Source: Argentina anserina
Taxonomy: Eukaryota > Streptophyta > Magnoliopsida > Rosales > Rosaceae
DNA length: 64,000 nucleotides
Assembly: GCF_933775445.1 (NCBI RefSeq)
Contig: NC_065877.1
Location: 28,768,001-28,832,000 of the forward strand
Reading direction: 5' to 3'
Positions 36,212 through 48,831 of this stretch are shown piece by piece. The notes beneath the pieces are model-generated. The model was not told the origin of the DNA and did no database searches. It saw only the letters and a program-made list of their open reading frames with translations. The translations under genes and the position numbers were made by a program. How positions within the stretch are numbered: position 1 is the stretch's first letter; every line of letters begins with the position of its first letter.

Positions 36212-36839
36212 TAGGTTCTTATAAAAAGTCACTTTTAATACCTGAAATTAAAAAAAAAGTCACCTAAGTTTTTAAATTATAAAAAAGTCAGGTTCTTAAA
36301 ACTCTTAAAGCGTTGCCCATAATTTTGTAAATATTTACAACCCGTGCCATTCTCCATTATCACAAAAAAAAAAGATGGAACAGTTCTGAATCCATGGTGT
36401 TGCAGCCACCATCAACTCGATCTCGCCGATCACAAATCATGAACCGTCATCGAGTCAGTGCTACTCACCTCTCGGAGCCCAACCCTTCTTAATCACTGTC
36501 AGGAGGAGGACGACGACGAGAGTTCAATTCAAAGAAGCGAGTTGCCGGAATCGACATCCAAATCAACTCGTCTCAGGTGGCAGAGGTGATGGAGTTCACT
36601 GAGCTGTTGCACAAGGAAGCGTGGGTTGTGGTTCGCCGTCAATGGTTGTGGTTATGCATGGTCGCATGCCATTGGTTCAAATCGTCCTCCGATCTCCCCT
36701 AATCTGACGCATTTCTCTTCGTCCAAGACCTACTCTAAGCGTGGTTGCGTCCAGACCTCGTATGATGGCAGCAGTGTCGATGGAGTCACTAGGGCGCCGT
36801 GAAAGAGAGAGGGGGCGAGCAAGGTAAGACTGCTGCCAT

Positions 36840-37297
36840 CAGGGGCGGATCTAGGATCTGAATGTTGGGTGGGTTTGAAGTTGGCCGAAGGCCAAAATAA
36901 TTTTTTTCAGTACAAATATATAATCATGTAAATTGTAGACGTCGGTGAGTCTTTAAAAGTGAAAATAAGTGTAAATGAATGTAAAACAATATTCTTAAAA
37001 TAAATGAAAAATTAAAATACTCCAACAAATTTTGTTCGCAAAATGTTTAGATTGAAACGTAAGAACTCATACTGTCAATTTCAAATTTAATATATAGAGT
37101 AACAACTAACAAGAATATTATAAGAGTTATACTTGATAATTTTCAATAATTTAAGAAGAAGAACAAAGTTATGTAGGAGAAATGCATATTAAAAATCCAA
37201 TTCTATACATATATAAATATTTTTTTTGGCTAACACTAATATACATGTAGTAAAACATTTGGGATGAAAAATCTTGCATGGGCTGGATCCGCCCTTG
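36840..37297. mobile_element. hAT-like MITE
   Basis: 458 bp with inverted ends CAGGGGCGGATCTAGG and, read inward, CAAGGGCGGATCCAGC. The outer 8-mers GCTGCCAT and TTGGCCAT agree only partly (5/8). CAGGGGCGGATC-type ends are common for plant hAT elements. Confidence 0.75.
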
Positions 37298-37500
37298 TTG
37301 GCCATGGCAGTGTTGGTGTTTCCAATGGTGGTGTCGACGAGAAGATGTTGACATGGGTGCTAGTGCTCGTGTGATCGGAGAAGACTTGACATGGGTGCCC
37401 ATAGCAGATCCTTTTTTTTTCTTTTGTTGTTTCTTTTTTGTTTCTTCAATTTCAGTTTTCTACTCATCACACCACTTATCACACTAGTCGTCACACTATC

Positions 37501-37914
37501 TGTGACAGGCAGTGTGACGACTAGTGTGATAGACAGTTAACTAGTGTGATAGGTAGTGTGGCTAGGGTGTGACATCACATTAATATCGATATTTGGATCG
37601 TATAAATTGATTTAAGAAATTTGAGATCACATAACAGTAAACAAATGTTCGTTATTTCTAGTCATTCTTCTTCTTCTTTTTCTTATTCTTCTTCTTCTTC
37701 TTGTCACAACATAGTCACATAAAACAGTGTGACGACTTGTGATAGCGGGTGTGATAAAGGGTGTAACAGTTAGTGTGACAGCGGGTGTGACAGTTAGTGT
37801 AAATGGTAGTGGGACAACGAGTGTGATAGGTAGTGTGACAGCGGGTGTGTTAGGTAGTGTGACATCAGATGTGACAGGTAGTGTGACAAGTAGTATGACA
37901 GCGGGTGTGACATG
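37501..37914. repeat. 12-bp minisatellite, copy B
   Basis: Two blocks (about 37501-37580 and 37725-37914) of TGTGACAGCGGG / TGTGATAGGTAG-type units. As in copy A, a unique spacer with CTTCTTCTTCTT separates them. Confidence 0.9.
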
Positions 37915-38437
37915 TCGAGAGGAAATGTCTAAATATGTGAAATTATGTTAAAATTCATAATAGATTGGTATGAGTATACTCAAAATGAAGAGAATAACTA
38001 AAATTAGAAGACCTTGAGCTTCGGTTTCACCAGAATTGCTTGCACCGCCATTGACGGTGATAACCCATTTTGAGGGTTGTTGCGCCTTGTACGGTGGTCA
38101 GTTCAGAATGGGTAGGGTATCAAATGAAAAATGGGAGAGAGATATTTCCAACGGTACAAACCACTCTCAAATTCATCGACGGACGGTAAAGTTATGGCCG
38201 AAATTAGAAGAAGAATGAAAAAGAATGAGAAATGGCAAAATGGTCTGAAAAATATTTAAAAAGTGACTTTTTCTAATTTTGTTCCAAATTTGTAGATTAT
38301 TTTCTAATTTCAACTCAATTGAGATGATCTTTTTATAATTGAGAAATACATGATAACTTTTTTATAATATATGATGGGAAATTGTACTTTTTTCTAATTT
38401 GTCATTTATTTTTCTTATAAAAGAGGATATACATGTG

Positions 38438-39133
38438 AGAGTTTTTATTCATACCGCCTAAAACAGTACTTAGACCTCCCTCTTTTCTCAAATGTATTTT
38501 GACATTTTCAACTCATGTGAAATTACAAAAAAAGACATATAAGAGTAAAAAAAAAGGAAAAAAAACAAAAGAATTCGCAACTTGCCTATTTTTAAATAGT
38601 GATTTATGTATTTATTTCAGGAAGACTCCAATTCAGAATAATAAATTGAATAAGATGATTTAATTACTTTTATTTTTTATTATTAAATAATACAATAAAT
38701 AACATTATTAATCTTCATGTATCAATTGAAAATCTACATAGAATTTTTGATAAACTTTGGTTAGGATATGAGAGAAAAAAATTGTTTAATATATGTTAGA
38801 ATCTTTCGTTTTGATTTTACTATTTGGTGAGTTTCAAATCAATGAATAAAAAAATAATATTATTAGATATGAATTTAGGAGTGATAGAAAAAATAAATTT
38901 GACAAGATAGATTATGTAATTACTAAGATTTTTTCGAATTGTTTATAATAATTGAATTAAAGTATAATTAAAAATATATTAATGGATAGTAGATTAATTT
39001 GATATCTAATAATGATATATTGATTATGGACATTTTCGGAAATGTAAGGAGGTCTAAATTTGTAAAAGTAAAATAGATGTTTATTAAGTAAAGAGATCCA
39101 AATACCATTTTTAGAAGTATGAATAGAAGCTCT
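38438..39133. mobile_element. Mutator-like MITE
   Basis: Inverted ends AGAGTTTTTATTCATAC and, read inward, AGAGCTTCTATTCATAC, with a further match through CTAAAA...GTA. Near the ends are ATATACATG (38427-38435) and ATATACGAG (39134-39142), a probable decayed 9-bp duplication. About 700 bp, AT-rich. Same family as the element at 40686. Confidence 0.7.
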
Positions 39134-39468
39134 ATATACGAGTTTCACATATACTCTGGTCATATCATATTCATATATATAAGCGATTTTTAAAAACTCA
39201 TACAGAGGATAGAATGACGATCACAACTACCAGTTCCGGTTTTTTATTAGCAACAGAGATCATGCGCCCAACATTATAGGGTTGGTGCCCTTCTCCTTGA
39301 TTGCTAATTAACGCAACAACAAATCGAGCAAAGTCTTCATTTGACATATCGATATATGAGAATGAGGAGCTAATGTCTAAGTTGATATATCCAGTCGATT
39401 GAAAACAATCACATTTATTCACACGAAGATTTCCGGTTTCAATTTTGATTTGCTTAGAAGGAAGGTAA

Positions 39469-40454
39469 GGTGTTGTTCGGTATCGTAAAACAAGAATTAA
39501 AAACGATACCGAATTCTGTATTTCGAATTCGAAAACAGTCTGTTGGAGAGGAGAGATCCCACATCTAAGAAGTGGTAAAGAAAATAAAGCTTATAAGTGG
39601 GTGAATAATAACCAATTATACCGAGGCATTTTGTGATTAAAACCCAACACATGTGAGGTGGCTAAGTTGGGACAATATCGGTACAGTTGGTCCATGTGCC
39701 ACGTTTGTCGCTGTTTAACACAGTCTAATACACGTTCGATGCAGTGAATTCTAAAAACAAGAAAAATGGTTTTCCTAATACAACTCTAAGCCGCCGTGTA
39801 ATTTGTGGAAACGTCTAATTCTCGTTTTCAATATTTTCCAAATACAATCACCGAAAACCAAAAACCTGAAACTCTTTATGCTTACTATGCTCTCTACCAA
39901 ACTCTCGATTCTAATTGATAGATTCTTGTTCCCTCTATCCCACAATCTCAATTCTCCAACACCTGTTCCACTAATCTTCCTTAGTTTTCCCTTAATTTCG
40001 ATCTCTGGGATTTGTAGACTTTGTATCAATGAACAATCAGAACAGAAGCCCGACAAAATTAGAGAGAGAATCTCAAAGTTCCATCGTGTTCCATTTCTTC
40101 TCTAATTGGTTCGTTGAAAAGTTATAGATCTCTGGGATTCCTAGGTGTTTGAATTTGGGTAGGTTATTAAGGAAATAGGATTGTGATGTCTGCTCAATTT
40201 GGATAAAAGATCTTAACTTGGGTTTCTGGCTTTATGCATGGTACAATATGCTTTGATGCAGACACATGGAGGGGTTACTTCGGGAAGAGAGTAGAAGAAA
40301 GACAAGTTTATGCAGAAAAGCCACCGAACACATATTCAAGTTATGAAAATATAAAATATCATTTATTGGTTTTTTTTAAATGTACCATTTATTGTTTTTG
40401 TTTTGTAAAATAGTTTGTAGAAAATTATTTTGTAAACCATTACCGAATGAGCCC
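39469..40454. mobile_element. PIF/Harbinger-like MITE
   Basis: Ends GGTGTTGTTCGGTAT and, read inward, GGGCTCATTCGGTAA, flanked by TAA on both sides (39466-39468, 40455-40457). 986 bp. Small internal frames have no recognised homologue. Confidence 0.75.
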
Positions 40455-41297
40455 TAAGTTATCGAGAGGCGAAGTTTTAAATACACTACATTAAATATTT
40501 AATACAGACCCACTATTCATTACACCACTCATTTTATTACTCATTCTAATTTTATACTAAATACAACCTCACCAGTCCATAAATATTGATTATTAAAGTA
40601 TTCTTACATATACTTGTTCTTCGAATTCTCAAACATGAAAAACGGTAAATGTATTTTTCTTCTTATTTGATAAACTTTTATCTATGGGATCTTCTATTCA
40701 TACCTCCAAAAACGGTATTTAGACTTCTTTATTCAGTAGACCTCTATTTTGCTTTTTTAGGTACATAAAATACTATTTAGACCTCCAAAATTTTCCTGAA
40801 ATGTTCATTATATAATTTGATATATCAAATCATACTACTATTTATTAATTTATTTCATACTCTATTTCAAATTCATTTATCATATACAACTCGAAAAAAT
40901 GCATAATAATTACACAAACTATCTTATCGAATTAATTTGATCACTCTTTCACTCATTTTATAAATTCATAATAAATTGGTAAACTATATTTTTCCTTCAT
41001 TGATAGTAATATCAACGTATATGAAATATTTTAACCTCTAGTTAATAAGTTTTGTTCATCAATGTATATAAAATATTCTAACCTCTAATTAACGAGTTTT
41101 TTTTTGGCTCAACTCGAAGTTTATGATAAATTCTATAGTTACATAGTTTATACATTAAATCGTCCACATTCAATTTGATGTTTAACAACTACATTAAATT
41201 TTTGACTAATGATGTTTATTAAAAAGAAGATAACCAATTTAATCATTTAATGCAATTTGATATCCCATTTTGGATGGGCTAGCAATATATATATAAG

Positions 41298-41528
41298 TGT
41301 TATAGGGAAAATGAAATGATCTACTCATCTCATTGATAATCTCCTTTATATAGGGGTCAAGATTACAATAGAAATAAATGGTAATTACAATGGCAATTAA
41401 GGCTACATAACGGTGATTAAGGCTACATAACGGTGATTGATCTGTTACATCCGTTGACCATAAACGTCATTAACTTATTCCTTTATTTGCTTTAACGAAG
41501 ACACACTAATGGTGTTTTTCCTTCAACA
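41298..41528 (-). repeat. 3' LTR of decayed copia element
   Basis: 231 bp. It carries an extra tandem copy of about 20 bp (AAGGCTACATAACGGTGATT) compared with the 5' LTR. Confidence 0.85.
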
Positions 41529-42283
41529 CTCCCATTTGTGTCAAGTTTAAAGATATAATGGTGCACAAGGTGTTGCCTCATTAAAAACCTTGCCAACTAA
41601 CAAAACCCAATGGGAGAAAATAAAACCTTGGTCGAAGGAGAAAAGAGCACAACACACCTATTACATTTAAGATTAGCATATATATGCTAGACTCCCCCTG
41701 ATGTATGCACCTCCCCCCTGATCTTTATATTAATCATAGGAGCTTTGATAACTTTTGCATATTTAATGATGCATCTTATTTGGTACGTATTTCTTTACGC
41801 CAAATATGTAACGACGTGAATATAATCCATTCTCATCATGTCGTTTTCTTTTTTCTCTATAGGGACTATAAACCTAAACCTTTAGGTATTGTTGTTGCGT
41901 GGGCGCTAAGCTATACAGCAAATGAGAGGTCGAGTCAAGTATATTGTGTTAAGTGAAATAATGCGTCTTTGCACTTGTATAGTGAATCTTATTTCCCAAA
42001 AGTTATTCGTCATCTTTCAATTAGACGAAAACATATCTATCTTTAAAGACTTCGACTGATCATGTAAGCTATAAAAACCTCACTTTTAACCTTTAGAGTG
42101 CTTTAAAACCGATTGATTGTTAATCATCAATATTACAGTCCTCAAGATCCATTTTGAGATTGTGTCTTCCCAATGATCTTTTTCATTCTCGACTTAGGAT
42201 TCGTAATGACGACCATCTTTTTAGTTCATCAAAAGATTCTGCAAATCCATATTGAATACGCAATGACATAACACATCTAATCC

Positions 42284-42628
42284 CTATTCAGAATTAAGAT
42301 TTTTACTTCGTGAACCTTTCAATTCCTTTTGTAACGCTACGTGATCTAGAACCATTTTTTGGTGGATAAAGTATGTTCTATGACTTTGATGTATATCTCT
42401 TAATTTCGATCCCCATAGAGATACCTTATTTGACCATTCAAAAGTTGCATTTGTCAATTTTTTGGAAACTACCAAACTGATAAGGTAGTAGAGTGCAATG
42501 ACATCCATTACGATAATATCTCTTTGTGGTCCATTACAAAAGAATATATTCTCGTAGTCGATTTCAGTGCGTTTAGTGAAAGACCTTGCGCCATAAGGTG
42601 AGTCTATACTCTTAATTCTCATACGCAT
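42284..42628 (-). pseudogene. Reverse transcriptase remnant of decayed copia
   Basis: 114-codon minus-strand frame. YYLISLVVSKKL aligns with FRYLISLVVSERL of the intact copia pol, and IDYENIFF corresponds to IDYEETYS. Conserved catalytic blocks are mutated or missing. Other pol traces on the same strand (about 42640-43030) are broken by many stops. Confidence 0.75.
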
Positions 42629-45600
42629 CCTATCAAAGATATATAATAGAGTTTACACTTGCGGTGTCGGCTTCACCTGCCCAAATACCTATCTCTTTGT
42701 TAGTGAACTTTAATTCATGCTTGATCGCTTATTTCCATTGGGCCAAAATTACTATGTTGCTATTTCTCAACGAAGTATGGTACGATATCAAGACTCAATA
42801 TCCTACATCCTCATGTGGTTTGTATTTGTAGAGATCTATGTATTTGCAAGGATTTGTTCTAACATCTAAGGCATCCCCCAGTGATAACCAAAATTCAAGA
42901 ATTCTCATGAGGCGGATTTGAGATTATGGATCTAATTGTGCCAAATTCGCTTTCTTCTTTTAATCGAGTATATATCGAACATAAGGTGATCTCCCCCTCT
43001 TCCTTGGAGAGCCACGGCCTATGACACCATTTATGCCACTTTATAGTGTCAACATGCCATCATCTATGGTGGCAATGCAATGCCCAATTCCTTTTGGGTG
43101 GCGTCATGTCCTCTTCTTAGGACATTGAACCTTGCAAGCATATTTGCAGCTAATATCTGTGATCTCATCACTTTCTGCAATAGTGGGGATCAAGATGAGA
43201 CACAGTAGGGACAAACCACTACAATTCCTGTCGTTCCACTTGAACATTCTTTGTTCTTATCTATCCCTAATGACGGGAAGACTGTCTCATCAAAGTGATA
43301 TTCCACATATCTAGCGGAAAAAGAGATCGTTTGTCAAAGTTGCAATATAGCGGATTATCTGGATGCTCATCTCCAATAAGAACATTTATTCACAGTAATT
43401 AGCTTCATCATTATGCGATGTGGCGTCGCAATTTGACACGTATGTTAATCTAGTTGAGCTCAAAAATTCTAGATCCGTGTCAATCCTGGCGAGCTCAAGT
43501 ATTTCGATCCTTCGATGTTATCGATTGTAATTCTTTTGACAATGATTAAGGTGATAGCCAATAACTAGTGAGTAATAAGTTATTTATGCAAAAATTATAT
43601 TACCCTAAACGGAAAGATTGGTGCGCATTACCATTTACCAATATCAAGACTAGTACTTTAGTCATTTCCGTGAGACCAAGTGGGTTTGTAACTAGCATAA
43701 GTAACATTAGTTTTAGTAGTGTATGGTGTGATGACACGTGACCAGCGTGTCGACATATCAACCAACATCATAAATTATTGAAAGTGTCCGCAAGTTGGTT
43801 GAATTAATCCACATAATTTTTTGTTGGATTCACTCCTTGAGCATATTGACAATACATGTCATTTGCATAAGATGATCTCAATCCAAATTTCTTTAAGAGA
43901 TCAATAAGCTTTTAATGATTAGTTTTTACATATGTAATCACAATGAATATAAGAAGCATAATATGATGTTAGTGCATATACGTGTGCATCAAACACTTCA
44001 CGATTCAGCCTCAGGGGACTATGAAATATGAGGATGAAATAATTTCTTGAATTCCTCCAGAAAATTATATTTCTAGAATTTTTACATTTCTTTGTTTCGT
44101 TTGTTTTTACTTCTATTTATCCAAAACATGAGTGTCTGTATATCATTCTTTAAATATACAGATACACATATATGTCAAAGCTCAAATATGTCAAGATCCC
44201 GAAATTCATTTTTTTATGTTGTGGGATTCAATTTAGCAATTTCATATAAACTTTCTAAATGGACATATAAACTTCTGTAATACGCGGTTACATCCGCAAT
44301 CATTAGAGATAATGCAAAAGATGTCAATCGTAATCTCACTTATTATTTTCACATGGAAAGTCGTTGACATAAATATTTAAAAAGTATGAGGGTTTGATTG
44401 TCTCTTGTTGACCCTTGTTACATAAAGTGTCAATGAAGTATATAGGTAAGACATGAAAATAGAATATAAACTCAAATTCTTTAGAGTAATTTGATAGAAT
44501 CGTAAAACGATATCTCCAACTCATAATGCATATACATTTTGAATCCCGAATGATTATATATTAGCGATCATTATTAATATTATTATTTATATCCATGGAT
44601 ATAGTACGATTATTCTTCAGTACTACTACTGTGGGGATCACATAATGCATTTCTTTGCATTCAGTTATTCATGTCATAATAATATTTTGTGAAGTTGCTT
44701 TACTTTATGCGGTACTTCGCAAAGTCAAATATTAAAAATCGAGCCCGAAAATCGAACCGCGTATATGTCGATTAATTTTCGAATATTCTCAATTCATTGA
44801 GAAAAATTCATAACCTTGGTTGTATGTCAACGATTGCATCAAGGTCTTGTCTAATCCAAAAGTACTTCAATACCGAAATTTTAGGCATAAATAATAGACA
44901 TTACAATTATTTCTTGGAAAATTAGTGACAGACTGTAATTGAAGTCTGAAACATTTTGAATTGACATAGATTTGTGTCGCTCTTAAAATTGAGGAACTTT
45001 CTCCTCGTAGTTTGATATTGAATATACTTTTTCAAATTGTCGTACTCTCATTATTCTATACTCTTTTTGTTAGAGGGAATTCCATTGCTCATATCATATC
45101 CCCTGTGTATTTTTTAAACGGTACATTGTTATCAATTGCCATGGATCAGTTTGTATGAACCTACATGTTCATAATATTTGCCATTTGCTTTAGGGGTATT
45201 TCTTCATTATTATCCATAGTTCGTTCTGAGTTTTTTTTTTTCTGAAAGACATTTCTTTGTCTTAAGAGATATTTCTTTGTCATTTAAGATTTTAAATATG
45301 CTTGCAAGTTACGTGCAGGAAAACTTGTTTGCATAATTCGATCATGGTTGAGCCTTGGTTGGCTTATAGGGAATGTCGGTACTCAAATTCTTTAGAGTCC
45401 AATATATGTTGTGTTGGTTTAACCAACTGTAAATAGAGTACGAGACTTATTAGTTCGCAGTCTAAAATTTTAAATAGACTTACACGAAAATTAAACATAC
45501 CAAAATACATTATGGCCACTTTGAAGCTTTATGAAGTTGCTTCATGAAAATATTTTATCACAAGTTGCTATATTATACAATTTAATTAATTTCTAAGAAA

Positions 45601-47129
45601 TACAAATCGGATTGAATAACAAGAATTGAAATGGTCGTATTTTTCGATGCTTCATGAAAATATTTTATCACAAGAATATGTTTGTCCTCTCTTTATTTTT
45701 TAACTATAAAATTATCATGAAATTTCGTTATCTTGACAATGCTCATATCATATGCTAAATAACATAATTATAAAAATTATATAAACATAACATATGCAAC
45801 AAATAGGCATATCATTTAACATGGTTAAGTAATTTACAAAACTGAGGCAATTATCGTATTCATGATACATGCCAATGACCATGTATAAATATATAATGCT
45901 TAAAAATTTAAATTATAGCATCACGATTTAATGACATGTTAAGTAGTTAAATTTTGATAAAAATCATAACATATACATGAATAATATTTAGAGAGTACTT
46001 TGCTCATATAACATATATAATTTCATTTATATGAATGAAATGCAATAAAACCGACAATACTAATTTAGATTGCCAAATAAACTGCATATTTAAGCGATTC
46101 TTGATCTTATGATTTCATATTACTCGTCACATGGTTATAAATAAATCACATGCAAAAAACAACAATACTTATATGATTAATCACTTTAATCATATGTAAT
46201 GAAATTTCATTTGATTTTAATTTACCTTATTCAATAAAGGTAATAAATAATATATAAAAAGTAAAGTGGATTGCACATTTACCATTTATATAGTAATTGT
46301 TAAATTGAGATCAGTAACAATGAATAGTAAATATGATTCACTGAGCGGTAAAAGTAATAAAATAATTACTTTTGACTGTTTACCATAAGAGGTAATTAAG
46401 TTTTTTTATAACCAGCGGTAAAAACTTTTTTTTTTCATGGGTCGGGTCGGGTCCACGGATTTGATTTAGGAGTCGCCGGGTCGAGGTCTGCAACCGCAGA
46501 TATGAGTAAAGCATCGTCAGATTTGTAAATTTGCCAAATAACTGCTTTTAACTGTGGTTGCTCTTCACGTTCGATTGAATCATCGCATTTCTCGCATTAA
46601 TCGTCGTAGTATAAGTGATACGTTACATACAAAACAATTAGAATTATATGATTAGGTCACATTTAATCATATAATGAATACTAATTTACTAATTCACCAC
46701 ATAGAGTAGTAAATAGTCAAATAGTAAATTAAATAATTAGGTCACATTTAATCATAATTTCCAATTAAATTAAGTGAATAGAAAATATGATTCACTGAGT
46801 GTAATAATTTAAATTACCTTGTCAATTATACCAGAAAGAGGTAAACATATTTCTTTATGTTCTTAGGTTGGAATCAGAGCGACCAGCGGACCAGGTCAGG
46901 TTGAGTTCATCGATCTACAAAAACTATGCTGCAACGGCGTTCAGTCGATGGAGGGGAGCGGCGGTGAGAACAAAGAAGGAGGTGGGTGCCCAGATAAGAA
47001 ATCTGGGTGCTTTTATGCCTTCTTCGTCTTCTTCTACAAAAATTCTTTCCGGTAGAAGTTATGGTTTCTAGGTTTTCATGTTAGTTTCTTTGGCTAAAAC
47101 TCAAATCCAAAACAAACGTGCTGATAACG

Positions 47130-47340
47130 TGTTGTAGGGAAAATGGAATGATCTACTCATCTCATTGATAATCCCCTCTATATAGGGGTCAAGATTATAA
47201 TAGAAATAAATGGTAATTATAATGGCAGTTAAGGCTACATAATGACGATTGATCTGTTACATCCGTTGACCATAAACGTCATTAACTCATTCCTTTATTT
47301 GTTTTAACGAAGGCACACTAATGGTGTTTTTCCTTCAACA
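47130..47340 (-). repeat. 5' LTR of decayed copia element
   Basis: 211 bp. On the minus strand it carries a TATA-like CCTATATA and ends CCCTACAACA, followed by CGTTATCAGCACG. Confidence 0.85.
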
Positions 47341-47856
47341 AAAATATAATTATCTATATTTATATTTTATAATAGATAAGTAAAGAATTATTTCTCTTCT
47401 TATATTTTTATTGTTATATATTTTTTGGTAATTTCATATGCCTTGATTAAGTCAAAACTACCTAGGAAAAAAATAGAGGTCCAAGTGCCATTTTGGGAGG
47501 TATGAATATAAGCTCCCTTTATCTATTTTTCATTTTCATTGTCGATTTTATTTTTTAAAGAAGAGCAAAAAATTAAATTACATTGAAATGAGATAGATGA
47601 TAATGTCTTAACATAACTTACCTTAGTTTGACATTCTAACTTGAAAATTATGATTTTTTTAAGAAAGAACTAAATTGATGAATTTATAATCAAAATTTTC
47701 CACTTAATTTTCTATTTGATAAATATAATTATTTTCTTATAGAAAATTACTAATTAATTTCTCACAATATTGGTTTTTCGAAAATTTTAAGATTGTAATA
47801 TTTAAATTTTCTTAATTAGAGGTATATTTTAGTTTGAAACCTAAAAAACACGGATG

Positions 47857-48041
47857 TGTTCCGGGAGAATTACTATTCTACCCTTGTATGTGTCTTAGCC
47901 TATTAGGTTTCCTGTTAGGAGATAGATTAGCATCTCCGTAGTAGATTAGGACTCCGAATCCTACGGGATTGTGGTGTTGTAAATGCCTATATATAGGCCC
48001 CCATATCATTCAATAATATACAAGTATTTCATCCTCAAACA
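47857..48041 (+). repeat. 5' LTR, intact copia
   Basis: Starts TGTTCCGGGAG and ends CCTCAAACA. A TATA-like CTATATATAGG near 47988 should drive the element RNA. Confidence 0.96.
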
Positions 48042-48054
48042 CGTTATCAGCACG
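48042..48054 (+). other. Candidate primer-binding site, CGTTATCAGCACG
   Basis: Thirteen bases directly after the 5' LTR, identical in the decayed copia of the same lineage at 41298-47340 (minus strand). It is not the usual TGGTATCAGAGC. I could not match it to the 3' end of a known tRNA from memory; an internal (half-tRNA) primer is possible. Confidence 0.55.
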
Positions 48055-48107
48055 AAGCCCTAAAACCCTGAATCTTTTAGAGCATTCCGAAAATTTTTTT
48101 CTTCCCT

Positions 48108-48350
48108 TCCTCCGCCGCCGCAAGCTTCCGCCGCCGCATCCTCCTGCCGCCGCCGCAAGCTCCTGCCGCCGCCGCAGCCCCTGCCTGCTGTCGCCGCAAC
48201 CCCCTGCTGCCCCTCGCAGCCCCTGCCCTCGCAGCCCCTGCCCTCGCAGCCCCTGCCCTCGCAAGCCCCGCAGCCCCGCAGCCCTGCAGCCCTGCAGCCC
48301 CGCAGCTCCTGCACGCAGCCCCGCAGCCCCGCAGCGCTTCCTCCGCAAAG
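48108..48350 (+). repeat. GC-rich leader with 15-bp tandem repeats
   Basis: CCGCCGC and CTGCAGC-type simple repeats, including three exact copies of CAGCCCCTGCCCTCG (48217-48261). Units that are multiples of three keep antisense frames open; those frames are not genes. Confidence 0.85.
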
Positions 48351-48488
48351 AAATCTTTTTGCCCCGCAAGTTCCCGCATCAAATCACTCAAAATTGCTCC
48401 TCCCGCATATTCACGCAAGAGACGTGAAAGTCACAAGCAAGGACTTCGCTCAAGAGAAGCTACTCCCGTATACTACAAACCTCCCAAG

Positions 48489-48831
48489 GTAAATTTTTAT
48501 AAACGTTCCCGCTTTTGAACGTATAGATATATTATATCGGGCGCTATTAGCCTTCTTCTTGTCTTAATTCCGGGCTTTCTTATAACGCCGATGAGACTAT
48601 AGAGGGATGGGTTTCCCCTCTTGGTCGATGTTTTCTGTGTGACGGTCCTGGGGGAGTCACGATTGTTTTGAAGGAAGTTAATCGATTTTCGTGTGGTCGC
48701 CTGAGTGCACCGCTGTTTTGGGTGCGATCATGAGTATCGCCGCTTGCATCGATTTTTCTTGTGACCATATACGTCACCCCTTCTAATTCCTATTATACTT
48801 GAATCTAATCGATTCCGTATTCGTTTTGTAG
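48489..48831 (+). other. Predicted leader intron, intact copia
   Basis: Donor CCCAAG/GTAAAT at 48489; acceptor TTCGTTTTGTAG at 48831, directly before the gag ATG. The leader before the donor (48042-48488) has no ATG, while the 343-nt intron has several that would block gag translation if retained. Prediction only. Confidence 0.6.

Larger units (their letters stand above)
36212..38404. mobile_element. Minisatellite-bearing Mutator-like element, copy B
   Basis: Collinear with copy A (22620-27730): left end TTCTTATAAAAAGTCAC..., AAAGCGTTGCCC block (36307), GC-rich part, CATGGGTGCCCA, minisatellite, TGTCTAAATATGTGAAATTATG block (37926), and right end CTAATTTGTCA. Flanks are T-rich and give no clear duplication. 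A hAT-like insertion (36840-37297) interrupts the GC-rich part. About 1.7 kb without it. No transposase. Confidence 0.7.
41298..47340 (-). mobile_element. Decayed Ty1/copia element
   Basis: A pair of related LTRs (41298-41528, 47130-47340) starts TGTTGAAGGAAAAACACC on the minus strand. The 3' LTR is preceded by the purine tract AAATGGGAG. The 5' LTR is followed by CGTTATCAGCACG, as in the intact copia at 47857. The segment upstream of the purine tract (AGGTTTTTAATGAGGCAAC) also resembles that element (AGGTTTTTACCGAGGCAAC), so both belong to one lineage. The interior is AT-shifted and nearly without frames. No clear target duplication. Confidence 0.85.
40686..47517. mobile_element. Mutator-like MITE split by a copia insertion
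   Basis: Ends GGGATCTTCTATTCATACCT and, read inward, GGGAGCTTATATTCATACCT. A perfect 9-bp duplication TTTATCTAT flanks the whole 6.8-kb span (40677-40685 and 47518-47526). Without the copia element inside (41298-47340) it is about 790 bp, similar in size and ends to the MITE at 38438. Confidence 0.88.

Noticed and set aside
46868..47071. 67-codon ORF near the decayed copia 5' end
   Set aside because: On the opposite strand to the element and without features.
48010..48418. Cys/Gly/Arg-rich antisense ORFs
   Set aside because: Products of CCG/CTG and 15-bp repeats in the copia leader.
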